A DNA stretch of 64,000 bases from Himantopus leucocephalus (taxonomy: Eukaryota > Chordata > Aves > Charadriiformes > Recurvirostridae): positions 30,918,453 through 30,982,452 of the forward strand of contig RSEF01000006.1 of assembly GCA_003993805.1 (NCBI GenBank), read 5' to 3'. Below the pieces are notes generated by a model. The model was given only the letters and a program-made list of their open reading frames with translations, did no database searches and was not told the origin of the DNA. A program made the position numbers and the translations under genes. Positions 41,086 to 51,900 of this stretch are shown here, one piece after another (position 1 is the first letter of the stretch; each line of letters begins with the position of its first letter).

Positions 41086-42338
41086 CCTCCTGATGTACCT
41101 TGATTTTTTGAAAATTCAGGTGAGGGTGTAATGGTATGCCTGGGAAAACAGGCTAAACCAAAACCCAGACAATTCCTCTGCACTCCAAGGGTGAGACCTG
41201 CAGAATCTGAAGAAGGGTCGGTTTGGATCTGATTTCAGTCTGATTTCAGACTCAAACACGGGTCACTTTGGACCAACCTGGTCTGAGATGGTCCCAGGAG
41301 ATTAAATTAAACACCTTTTCTTTATCTGCTTGGAATACAGACATCATGTCATAAATTCTCAATTTCAGCATTAGATGAAAGTTTCAGAGGGTTTGATTGC
41401 TGTTATTTTCTTCTTTCCGTGACAGCAAGGCTCATTATTTTTTTTTCTTGTGAAGAAATTGTCAAATGAAACCAGGTTATAGCAAAGTTGAAAAAGATGG
41501 GATGCGCGTGGCACATTTTGCAGGGAAAAAAAAAAAAAAAGGACATTTTAAGCAACTTTATTACAACGATTACTTTTGTGCAGCTCTGTTTACAAAGCTA
41601 GGGACTCCTGCTACGGCTCGTCAGGCTGCAAGCGGCAGGCAGCGTCTGGATTTGAACCGTAAAACGCGGAGGTGCAGTGGATGTTAGGAAGGCGAGGGTT
41701 TCAAAACAAGCCGTGACATCTCGCCTGGTTATTAACCGTGACGAGTTCAAAGAAACCCGCCTCCGAACTTTGCAGGACCTGAGGCAAACACCGGCGCGGC
41801 GCGGCCCGGCCCCTGTGGAGAGGGGACGGAGGCAGCGGGCCCGGAGCCACCCGCGCCGCCGGCCCTCTCCCCGCTCACCGGGGCCGGGTCCTCCCCTTCC
41901 CGCCCCCGCGGGGCCGCGGAGCTCTCCGCCGGCTTTGTGCGGCGGGCGGGCGGGGGCGCCGGCCGGGCCCGGGGCCGTTTCATCTCCCCCCCTCTCTTTT
42001 TTAATTTTTTTTTTTTTTTTTTTTTTTTNCGCAGGTTGCCGTCGCTGGGGGCAGGGGAAGGGAGAGGTGTGCGGGAGCTGCCGGTGTGCCATTACCCCCG
42101 CTGCACCTTCCCCGCGCCGGCCGTGAGGGGAGGGTGGTCTCCCCGCGGCCCTCCTTCCCTCCCTCCCTCCCCCCCTCTTCTCTCCCTCCGCCGCTGAGGG
42201 ACGGGCGGAGGGACGGATCCAAACGGACCGAGGGGCGGGGGGCGTTAGAGCGAGCAGGCGGCTGTGAGAGGCGATGACAATTAGCCTTTAAAAATGGCTG
42301 CTTGGAAGCTGTCAGCTGGGACGCGGAGGGGCCGTTAA

Positions 42339-42366
42339 CCCTCCCACCCTCCTCTCTTCCCTGCAG
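42339..42366 (+). other. Possible 3' splice acceptor in the 5' leader
   Basis: A TTAAC branch-like motif at 42335-42339 is followed by an almost pure pyrimidine tract (CCTCCCACCCTCCTCTCTTCC) and CTGCAG ending at 42366, then GG. This is a textbook acceptor shape. If used, an upstream non-coding exon would join the coding exon at 42367. Polypyrimidine runs are common in this island, so it may be fortuitous. Confidence 0.35.
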
Positions 42367-42486
42367 GGCTAATAACGGAGAGGGGATAAGAGCTCCTCAG
42401 CCCTTTCCTCGCCGCCGAGCTCCCCCTCCCGCCGCCGGTGCGGGATGCCGTAGCGGCTCCGGGGCCCGGCCGCCCTCACTTCCCAT

Positions 42487-42505
42487 CTGACTGACTGACT
42501 GACTG
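42487..42505. repeat. (CTGA)n short tandem repeat in leader
   Basis: Four complete CTGA units followed by a partial one lie inside the GC-rich leader region upstream of the ATRNL1 start codon. Confidence 0.85.
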
Positions 42506-42602
42506 GAGGGAGGACGGCGGCCCCCGCCTCCCCGCGCTGCTCCTCGCCGCCGCCTGCCTGTGTGCCGCGGGCAGAGGGACTACAAAGAAGGGGGAGCCGG
42601 AG

Positions 42603-42632
42603 AGGAGGAGGAGGAGGAGGAGGAGGGGGGGG
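42603..42632 (+). repeat. (AGG)n / G8 tract in 5' UTR
   Basis: Seven to eight AGG units run into eight G. In RNA this could form a G-quadruplex. It ends four bases before the AUG of the 38-residue upstream ORF, so it could influence scanning there. Structure and effect are inferences. Confidence 0.7.
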
Positions 42633-42636
42633 CTTC

Positions 42637-42753
42637 ATGACCGAGGGTGGCGTGTGTGCACGCCGGTGGGGGGCATATCTGGCGCGGAGAAAACACAAGG
42701 TCAAGCGGCAGTTCTGCTCCTCCATGGAAGAAGACGGGAGCGATGAGCCCTGA
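42637..42753 (+). CDS. Upstream ORF, 38 residues, in ATRNL1 leader
   Basis: An ATG at 42637 opens a 38-codon frame that stops at 42753, about 250 bases before the ATRNL1 ATG. The peptide is basic in the middle (RRKHKVKR) and acidic at the end (EEDGSDEP), and it is not a known family to me. Its AUG context is weak to moderate (T at -3, A at +4). It overlaps the next uORF by 11 bases. Any peptide is speculative; the more likely role is to lower translation of the main frame. It lies in the mRNA only if transcription starts upstream of 42637. Confidence 0.4.
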   Translation: MTEGGVCARRWGAYLARRKHKVKRQFCSSMEEDGSDEP

Positions 42754-42817
42754 GGAGGACGACGAAGAGAAGGGGCGGATGGCTGCTGAGGGCTGCCGGG
42801 CTTCCCCTCGGGAGTGA
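42743..42817 (+). CDS. Second upstream ORF, 24 residues
   Basis: An ATG at 42743 opens a 24-codon acidic frame (MSPEEDDEEKGR at the start) that stops at 42817. It is in the same frame as ATRNL1, and its stop codon is the last in-frame stop before the ATRNL1 ATG. G at -3 gives a usable start context. It overlaps the end of the 38-residue uORF. A regulatory role by uORF translation is an inference. Confidence 0.35.
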   Translation: MSPEEDDEEKGRMAAEGCRASPRE

Positions 42818-43000
42818 GGAGGGCTGAAGGGGCCGGAGGAGGCAGCGCTGGGGCCGGGAGGGAGGAGAGGAAGGCGAGGAGGGAGCGGGGGGTTTGAATC
42901 TCCCTGGCTGGATTATTTCTCCTCAGGGGAAGCTGCCCCTGCCCGGGCGGCGCTGCCATCGCTGCCCGCCGTGCCTCGGCCCGCGGCCCCCGCGGCGAAG

Positions 43001-43293
43001 ATGGACCTGGGCAGCGCCGCCGGGAGAGCGGGGGCTGCCCCCGCGCCCCTGGGCGTCTGGAGACCTTTCCACTCCTCCTCCTCTTCCTCCTGCTGCTGCT
43101 TCTCCTCGCTGCTGGATGTGAACAGCTGGCTGCTCTTCTACGGCTTCTTGTACCTGGCCCTCTATGCCCAGGTGTCCCAGTCCAAGTCCTGCGACAAAAT
43201 CTCCTGCTTCTCGGGTCATTGTGTCAACTCCACCTGTGTCTGCGACCAGGGCTGGGTGGGAGACCAGTGCCAACATTGCCAGGGCAGGTTCAA
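43001..43293 (+). CDS. ATRNL1: Attractin-like 1, coding exon 1 (partial gene)
   Basis: The ATG at 43001 has A at -3 and G at +4, a strong context, and is the first in-frame ATG after the stop at 42815. The exon encodes 97 complete codons plus two bases and ends at 43293 before GTAAGT, so the intron is in phase 2. Residues 1-36 are Ala/Gly/Pro- and then Ser/Cys-rich low complexity. Residues about 41-58 (NSWLLFYGFLYLALYAQV) are the hydrophobic signal segment. An EGF-like module follows, with Cys 64, 69, 74, 79, 81 and 90 and an N-glycosylation site at Asn76 (NST). Cys93 then begins the CUB region. The motif CQHCQGRFK and the hydrophobic segment fit ATRNL1 better than its paralogue ATRN. The family are large type I membrane proteins with CUB, kelch, C-type lectin, PSI and laminin-EGF domains, linked to melanocortin-receptor signalling. 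Only this exon lies in the window; the CUB exon and beyond are downstream. Confidence 0.93.
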
Positions 43294-44069
43294 GTAAGTC
43301 TCTGCTTATTTTGATTCCCGTTTTCTCCTCCCTACACCCTTTTCGTGCCGTTTTTGGTTTTTTTTGCTTGTGTCTGCTATGATTTTGTTCATGTGTGGTG
43401 GAAGTATGTGCCAGAAGTTAGGGATGAAATAGGCTCCTCCACCTCTTGGTCCCTCCCTCTAAGAACACAGGACGCAGTCCTCCGGTGGAAAATTGTACGC
43501 GCTGACTTACTGCTGAAAATAGGCTGCTCCACTTGATGGGAGCTGAGAGACAAGGAGAAATCGGCCTAAAGCTGTGTCCTTGCTGTCCCTTCTGAAACTG
43601 ACATGAAAATGACATGGGCACTTCATGGGGCTGGGAGGGAGCAAAAATCACTAGTGTATTTTAATGACTTTTCCCTTCTGAAGTGTGAAAGGGTTTTCTC
43701 ATTCTAGTCTTCCTCCCTTCCTTTCAAGTGGGCATTAGTCAGGCACATTCAGCATAACATGAGTGTAACTTAGTGAAATATAAATCACTTATGACAAGCT
43801 TTGCAGGAGAGGAGAGAATTCTAATTGTAAAATAATAACATATTTTTTGCAAAGGAGTGAGTGATCAGTGAAGCTAGAACTACCTTCTCATTCTTAAAAG
43901 TGAATGTGATACCGAGTCATTGATCAGTAAGAAGGAAGTGTACCCTGACACTTGCTTTTCTATATGTAGTGGAAAAAGAAGACTTAATTTATAGGGCTGT
44001 CACTTTCCCCCCGCCCCCTTTGGTATCAGTGTAAAGACTGGCTGTGAAGAATACTGTTTGCTGTTATTT

Positions 44070-44140
44070 CACTAAATAACCTTGGACAGGACATCTCATT
44101 TCATTCCCTTGTAAAACACCCCTTAAAAGCAGGAACTCTA
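44070..44140 (+). repeat. Possible MIR remnant in intron 1
   Basis: AACCTTGGACAGGACATCTC followed by ATTTCATTCCCTTGTAAAAC follows the MIR core order 'gaccttgggcaagtcactta ... cagtttccccatctgtaaaa' in + orientation. It is short and diverged. Confidence 0.4.
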
Positions 44141-47100
44141 TTTATTAAGTGTATTGACATATATAGCTGGAAAGTGTTCTAATATCCAGCAAATAGCAAT
44201 AAATTGGTGAGGCTATGTCTTAGAGAATTCAAATTCTGTCTTAGGAAAAGTACTTTTAATAGGTTAAAAGTATCAATAATTGTCTGTTTTAAGTTGTGTT
44301 TAAGTTTAGTTTTCTCTTTGGATTCTAAAATTAAGATACATAATTTACATCTCTTTTTAAGCATTTAATCCAAGGTCACTCATTCCTAAATAAACAAAGA
44401 TAATAAACTTGTTAGCTTGGGAAGTTAAGGAGTAGCTGGAGTCAGACATGTTGGCTGAAGTAATGTGCACACTGCAGAGAAAGAAACGATTTGCTGGTAA
44501 TATCTGGTGGATTAGCCCATCAGTGGGATTATAACTGAGTTATACAGGTAATATAAGGCAAATATAGTACATCTTATCTGCATAAGGACTTGGTAATAAG
44601 AGTTTTAAGTTGGTCATTTGTTGCCTGTGTGTGTTGAGGATTTGAGGTTTGTCCTGCTCTGTGCTGTGGAACAATGGGCTAATTGCACAGGGACTGAGAG
44701 TGAGGAGAGGAGGCCCAGGTGAATCTTCTTTGTGTGTGAGTATCTGCAGGAGACAGGCTTGCAGAGCTATTCTTTCCTTGCCTTAAAGAGATTACTTATA
44801 TCCTTTGTCATGATGCCACTCACAACAGAGTCTAATAGTGCAAGGGCTGCAGCAAATTTTCATTTCTTAAATTTCAAAGTTTCATGTGAATTCGTATATT
44901 CTCTGAATGGTTACTGGAGCCTTTATCCACTCCTTACCGGTATTTCCTTGATTACCTTTGAAAACATTTGTGTTTCTTTACATTGGTTGTATTTGTCAAG
45001 TGAGGAGGCACAGTGGTTATGTTTTTACTTCGGGTAGAAAGTTAATAATCCATCCCCACCTAGAGGAAGTTCTGCCTGAATGTTGAAAGGGCACCTCTTC
45101 TGAGCTGAAGTAACGCAGTGGTTAATCCAAGCACCGTTAGGAGTTATGATGAAATGGGGATAGATTTCTTGTTAACTCCTCTATGTTCTTTCATGCTTTA
45201 GAAGTGGCAGGAATGCTTGCATTATGATTTTTAATCACAGAAGTAAGCTCTTTCTGTTATGTTTGAGACCTATTTTTCACTGAGGACACTTTCACAGTGG
45301 CTTGTCTCTGATAGCTCATCTTTAATCTTTGTTCTTAGAAGCAAAATATACTCTGCAATGAAAATAAGTACTCTTAAGATTTACAGCTTTTCAAGTCCTG
45401 TGAGTTGGGCATGGCATGAAATATGTTAACGTGTGTTACAGCGCAAGCAGCAGCTCTGAGTGGTTGTATTTTGAATCCTGAAAATTCAACTGAGTGTTGA
45501 ATGGGTGATGAGTCAAGTCTATGTATGTCCAGATGAAGAGCTGGAAAATGAATATTAGTCTGCCTTATGGATGGGTGGTTGAACACCTTTCTGACTTCTG
45601 TGGCAATTGATGGTGTGACTTATTTTTGTGGAATATTTGCATACTGTTCCCATTTGTCTGTGAAGTGTGAGTATGTGCTTTATACACAAGTAGCCATGGC
45701 TGGACTCCTGCAGCAGTGATACTTGCATTTGACAAGTTATGTTGGATATTTATCACTTTTGCAGCAGTTGCTTCTGTCAGTAAGAATTATTATGGAGAAT
45801 GTTGCAGAGTGACGTAAAGATTGAAAAGTGTACTTGGCTATTATAAGTTCATTAACAATTTATGGGTCGTAGGTATGGCCTATACAAATGTTAACAGAAT
45901 GTTTATTCTAAACACATTGTTTCAGAGTTCCAGCGGTTTGAAGTGCCTGGGCACGTCTGTGTTATGCAAGATTAAAACCGAGCTTTTAATGACCTAAATT
46001 GGACATGTGTAAAACCTATTTTCTGTCACTAGATTATTTGAGAAAACAGATTTTTTTTTAAGCATAGGCTTAAAACACGTGAAAATAAAAGGGTGTTTAT
46101 TTTTCTTTATGTAAGTGAAGCATGGTTATTTTTGCTCTTCTGGGAGTGAGTGACTTGCATTAGCAAGCATCAGAAACATTATTGTAAGAGAAGTACTCTA
46201 CCTAGGGGTAACTTGGGACCATTAATTCTTTGGTGAGAGATGTGTAGTATTTTTGGCTTTGTTTTATTTCTTTTTCTAGACTGAGAAATAACAACATAGC
46301 AGAGACACATCAGAAATAATTGATCAATCTTAGTAAGCAGGTGTCAAAATTAATTGACAATACTATGGTAACCTTGCCTTTTCCCTGTAGGAGAACTACT
46401 GAGTAAGTAGACTACCTGGCAAATGTTGCTCTAGACTGGCTGAAAGAAGGGTGGATGGGGGAGAAGCTGGGCAAAAAAAATTTCTGTAGCACTATTTTAT
46501 TACTCTTCTTCATCAACTTTTGCATTTACTCTTTGTATTGTGAAGCATGTGGTAACTCGTTATATAAATGGAAGTGTTGTTATTCTTACTGCATTGCATT
46601 TGCATCCATGTCAGTCACTTTTCAGAATGATTTAGGCTTCATCTCTGCCTGGCAGTAAATTATTTTACTCTCTGTTCAGGATGGATGCAATTCTGACTTG
46701 TTTCCTTTTTAAACCTCTTTTTTTTTTTTCTCTTCCCTTCTGCTCTGACAGAATGCAAAAGCTTTTTTTTTTTTCTTCCCCCGACAATAAAAAAGGGAAA
46801 TTTAGTTATAAAAAGAGAGAGGGAAAGGAATTCTGTCTGCCTGCCTAGGGGAGACAGGGGAAAGGGAAGAAAGCCAAAGCGTGAACAGGTTCTGTTTTTA
46901 TAGCAGAGTGCTTCAAACAGCACAGTTCCCAACATGTAAACAAAATCACAAGCATAAAAGCACAGTGTCCAGTTTTATTCTGATAGATTGATTTATTAAG
47001 GAAATGAAGCTTTTAATGCTACATCTGCCAGTCTTACTTCCCCTATCATATACCTTTGAATTTGTTGGTCAGTTACAGTTTGAATGATGATATGAGTTTG

Positions 47101-48892
47101 GGCAGAAGGGAGAGGGAAAGGCTGCGCAAATCAGTTGTGTTATGAGACTCCAGGGAATTCAGGGCGACAAACATTATGAATGGCCCAACTGCAGGAAAAG
47201 CTGCAGTCACAGCTTCTATGTATTTAGATGTCAAAGTCAATCAATCTGTAGTGCTGCATCTCAAGGAAAACAGGTTTCATTAGTTTTGCTACTCAGAGAA
47301 TGACTTCTTAGAAGAAAAAAGTTTTCTTCAGGTTGGAGCTGAAAGTTACCCCTTTCTCTGGCTCTGGTTTGCACACTGGTGTGTGGAAGAGCATTAGAGG
47401 AAAAAAATTGTGCATGAAACTGCTCTTCCTCTTTAGTTTCTGAGTATCTGAGTGACTGGATATTTTCGATCTTCTAAAATGCTGTCTTAAAAAAAGTAGA
47501 GTGTGTCTTCAGGTGGTTATTGTTGTTTATTTGATAACTTGCGAGTCCCAACTGGCATATGTATGAAGCAGATTGTACAGAATAGGTGAGCACCTTCGAG
47601 TACCTACAAGTCAGTTAATCTGCTTTGACTAGTCCTAGATATCTAGTTGTTATGGAGAGAGTAAGAGCAAATTGATCTGATTATTAAAACTTGTCTCCAG
47701 ATGTTCTTATTTCACTTCTAAATTACCTCTTCCATGTCCTTAATTTCTAGAGCTCCTATAAAAGAGTCGGTGTTCTTCACGGGCAAAACAATTTACAAGT
47801 ACAAGAACCTTCACAAATTAAGAGTTAAACGGGTATCAAATTTTGTTATTCCAGGCGAAATCCTGATTTCTATCTAAAACTCTGAATTCTGCTGTCTGCA
47901 GAATGACTCACGCAAGAAAAGTGTCCTTAAATTGCAGATAGTAAATGAAAAATAATGTTGTATGAGAAATGATCTTTAGAAAAAAGTTAGTTTTAGCTGC
48001 AGTCAGTTGAAGTTTACACTGCTGGGAAAAAAGGTGATTTTATCCTTCATGCTTCTCTTTGATTACATCTTTCTGCTTTCTTTCAGCATTAATATTCCTG
48101 CTGAGAGTTGAAAAGTATCAAGAGGAACGTACCTCCCCACCTCCTGGCCAATTTTTTTTTTAAGCCATCCCAGTTTCCTCAGGTTACTTCACTGGCATAA
48201 GTTTCTTGCTGACCCAAAAGAAGTAGCAGGTATGAGCAGGTGTAGATGGGAACAGAAAATTATCCCTTTTAGGAGTGGTACAGACTTAGTTTACCTTAAC
48301 TTTAATGTGAAACAACATCACCATTAAACTGGTGCAACTTGTACTACACAGGGTGAAATCCTGAGTCAGGCAATCAGTTGTGAAACTGCCTTTGTCATCA
48401 GCATGGCGTGTATCTGATTCAAGACATATGCATAATTAGTCTTATTGACATCAGTGGAATTGTGTTTGAGATTTTACATCTGCAAATTGCCTTTTTAGAA
48501 GTCAACATGTGGGGATTAATGTAACTAAACTAGTGGAAACATTAGTGATCATGATTTTATCCTTATAAAATGTGATCTTTATTTAAACAGATTTTGGTGG
48601 CGATGCTCTGAAATATTTCTTCCAGTGTGAGTTATTCTCTCTGTATTAAAAAATCAAAATACAATGATGGTTTGTATCATAAAGACACTCTGAATTTGTA
48701 AGGAATGTTTTTTCTTATTCCTGTCTCTTTTAAAATGTAGAAGCACAAGCCATAGGATCATACTAAAGTCCTCCTACAAGCTAAACAGTCTGCACTGAAA
48801 AGTGTTTTTTGAAAGGAAAGCAATCTTTTTGAAAACTTCAAAAACATATTTTTATTAGAGTGTATTTTTTATTGTTGTTTAGTACTTCCTAT

Positions 48893-48955
48893 ATAGAATC
48901 ATTTAGGTTGGAAATGATCCTTAATATCAGAGTCCAACTGTTAACCTAACAGTAA
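48893..48955 (-). mobile_element. CR1 LINE 3' end in intron 1
   Basis: ATAGAATCATTTAGGTTGGA, then a GATCCTTAATATCAGAGTCC block and AACTGTTAACCTAAC, match the reverse complement of an avian CR1 subfamily end ('atagaatcatttaggttggaaaagacc...atc.agtccaaccgttaaccta'). Only the terminal 60 bases or so remain, in reverse orientation to the gene. Confidence 0.8.
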
Positions 48956-51900
48956 AGCATTTGAAAGTTTTTTTTTATGGGGTTTTTATAGGCAAGACCA
49001 GAAATGAACTCTGATTACCTGTTCTTACATCTTGCTTTATGCAGGCTATAGGGTAACTCTGAATTAATTTCTGCTTGAGTTGAACATACTTTTTAGAAAA
49101 GCATCCATACTTGTCTGAAAACACGTCCACTGACTAAAAGCCCAGTATAGACTTCCAAAATTCTTCCATTGGTTAGTTATCCTCACTGTTTTCTATAACC
49201 AGCAAAACCAAGCGCGTAATTCCCCTAATCCAGAAAATCCACCCTACCTATTTTTTTGACTCTTGGAGTTGCCCTGTTTTGTCATGAGTCAGGCCTTCAT
49301 TGCAGAGCCTTCAGTATGTCAGGTCTATGTTCCCTGGGTAGGTGACAATATGGTCACCTTTTACTCGCTGAGAATGGAGGAGAAATGTTCCTTGAGTCAT
49401 CTCGACATAAAACAAATTTTTCCATTCTTGATTCCTCTCTTGGTTTTTAGCCTTCCCTATTTTATCAGCGTTCTTGAGCTATGAATGCCAGGACTAGATG
49501 CTTGTCTTTTGGTAATGGTCGTACTGGTGAGATGTAGAAGCTGAGTAACCTCTCCCCTGCTGCTTGGTGTCCTGCTGTGTGCAGCTGCAGAGAATGCTTC
49601 GAAGCCTAGCACTGTGCTGGCAGCTCAGTCCATTATTTTCTGCCTCGCAAGTCTTCTCAGAGTTGTTGCATCCTCATACCAAGTGATTGATGCGTGGCCC
49701 TGCTTTTCTCAAACTAGTCTGTGAACTGAACAGAGCCACCCCTATTCAGAGTGAGATTTAATTGTGGGGCTACAAACATGCATGTGTTTGGGATGGAGCT
49801 GTGCTCTTTTAAAAACACCCCTCTTCCCCCCCAAGCAGTAGATAATTAACAATGTACGGAATCCCTTCCTGTGTGTAAGTCGGAGGCCATCTGTAGGATT
49901 GAATCGAAATGAAAGTTAGGCAAAGGGCTCGTGGGTTCTGGAGTCCAGTTTGTTTGCAGGCTATGTGGTTGGTTACTTAAGCAAATAAGTGTGGAAACAG
50001 GTGGCTGATGACCCTGTCAGGCCTTCAGACAGCACCAAAGGCTGGTTGCCATTGCTGTGGGCGTGTAAAAAGCTCAGTTGTATCCATAAAGGATACATAA
50101 ATGCCTGTACCGGTTATAGCATTTAATGTTTCCTATGTTTTAAATTTAATTTGGCAAATAAATAGTTTTAGACTGTGTACCTGTTACGTCCTTTAACCAA
50201 AAAGAAGTCATGATGATCATATTTTGGAAGGCATTACCATAGTTCATGTCATCTTTCCAAAATGAGTATGAGTAGTTTTTGAGAGATCAGTCTGTCACAC
50301 TGCACTAGAAATTGATTTAATTGTATCAAAATGTAGGCAGAAAAGGTAGGAGGTAATATGAGATGCTACAGGAATATCCTTGGGATATTCTTATGCATGA
50401 AGTGCTGGTGAAAAAAACCCCTTACTTTAAAACACTACTACACAGACAATAAAAAAATATATTAGAAAACTCATGCAGTACTGAAGAATAATTATCTGTC
50501 AGTGCCCATGGAATGTATTATTAGCTGTACAGTCTCATCTTGGAAAACATGCTACAAGGTTGATATAAGAAGGAATAAATGATGGTGATGCCTGAAAATA
50601 TGGGCACTCCAGTGAACTGCAGCTGTTAACAGTAATAAAGGGACAATAGTAAACTATAAGCAAAGTGTATGTTTTCACGTGAGGTGGGTGAGCACTGGGA
50701 ATTTTCAAACTAGTATTATAGGTTGCCCTATACATCGTTTAAAGCCTCATGAGTGCATGGAAGAGTTGTATTGATTTCAGAGCTCCATGTGGAGTAATGA
50801 TGGAACTGAGCTCGACACTGTTACTTAGTGTTTATTCACAAGGTGCAAGAACTGGGTTCGGCTTTGAAGTCTCCTGCAGACAGAAGAACCTAAAGCTTGT
50901 AGACCTCTGAAAATTAATTTAGCCACCAGCTCTACAGAATATTCTAGGGTAAACATTTTAAACTCTCTGTTAATGAAACAGCATTTTTGCAAAAAACAAA
51001 TTCCCTGCAAAATCTCTCCCAAAACTTAGAGCTTATGTCACTCATCTGGGAGAAATAGATTCCAGGATCTGTTTGAATCAGTATTTTGTATTTCTTAGCT
51101 AAGGACGGAAATGTGCTACTACCATCATATGATGGCAAAATATCAAGTTTGTTGATGCTAATGATGTTTAGAAACAAGCTAGCTGTAGAATATTTCCAAG
51201 TTTTAAGCAGCGTGTGCCTGAGAACCATGATTTGGGTAGGGAATCTTGAAGCCAGGATTTTCTAGGATTACCTGGCAACAGAACAAGTGCCTAAGTACTT
51301 AAAGACTGGATGCAGACACATAAAATGACACTCAGCGTTTAGATCTTCTTGTGGATTTCTTCCATAATTTATATGCTTCAGTGTCTCATCTGTAAAAAAA
51401 AAAANACAACTGTAATGATGAGGGAAAGCTAATAAACTAGGTACAACTTTAGAGAATGCATTTCTTCCTAGAATGTGATAAATACTATGGCATGAAGTAC
51501 TGTTGTCCAAACTGTGCCATATATCTCAAACAAATGAGCAAAATAGTTTCCTCATTAGGTCTGATGGATCTAAAACTCACAAGCAGCCTGTATTATTGCA
51601 GAATATTTGAAGAATAAGTTGTTCTCTTACTCAAGAGAATCCTTGGAAAAAAATTACACATTGGCTGTCACCGATAAGATTTTATTCCAGAAGGTAAGAC
51701 CCCCAAAGACCCCCCACCCTTGAATTAAATCTTATCAACAAAATATTGTGATACGTGGTAGTGCTTAACAGATATTTTGAAGGGTTACTGGTCTACTTGT
51801 AGAAATACAGTGTTCTGTATTAGTTATCACACTGCTGTATCAGTATCAAAGAACCATGCATTCCTTATTTGTAGGATGATTGCGTTATGTTATTACAGAA

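Larger units (their letters stand above)
39723..41604. other. Intergenic DNA upstream of the CpG island
   Basis: Apart from the pentanucleotide microsatellite at 40261-40352, this is unassigned DNA. A possible + strand MIR remnant lies at about 41024-41085 (CCAGGCAAATCACTTTTCACCTCTGTTTTCCCC-type order, like 'gggcaagtcactta.cctct...cagtttcccc'). A direct 11-bp repeat (TCTGATTTCAG twice) occurs near 41228-41250. An A15 run lies at about 41526-41540. Confidence 0.45.
41605..43350 (+). promoter_or_regulatory. ATRNL1: CpG island with the ATRNL1 promoter
   Basis: Base composition changes sharply from AT-rich to very GC- and CpG-rich at about 41605 and returns to AT-rich after coding exon 1 (about 43350). 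The island contains GC boxes of the SP1/KLF type (GGGGCGGGG at 42232-42240; repeated GGGCGGGCGGG at about 41942-41955) and C/T-rich tracts (42150-42190). An AT-rich TTTAAAA at 42287-42293 overlaps AAAATGGCTG, a YY1-like sequence. This is the normal architecture of a broad vertebrate CpG-island promoter. The exact start site cannot be read from sequence; somewhere between about 42100 and 42400 is my guess. A T-run ending in N (42000-42029) interrupts the island and is probably an assembly problem. The island may also drive divergent transcription, but no gene is seen on the - strand. Confidence 0.85.

Noticed and set aside
41598..42126. Overlapping long frames on both strands that cross the N at 42029
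   Set aside because: They read through a homopolymer and an unknown base and are Arg/Pro/Gly-rich on both strands, typical of CpG-island shadows.
42369..42959. 196-codon Pro/Ser-rich frame on the - strand in the CpG island
   Set aside because: Its composition is what GC-rich 5' UTR DNA gives in antisense (Pro, Ser, Ala runs). It is antisense to the ATRNL1 leader and has no family match I know.
42971..43000. GTG at 42971 as the ATRNL1 start
   Set aside because: The ATG at 43001 has a near-ideal context and fits the family N-terminus. GTG initiation would be exceptional.
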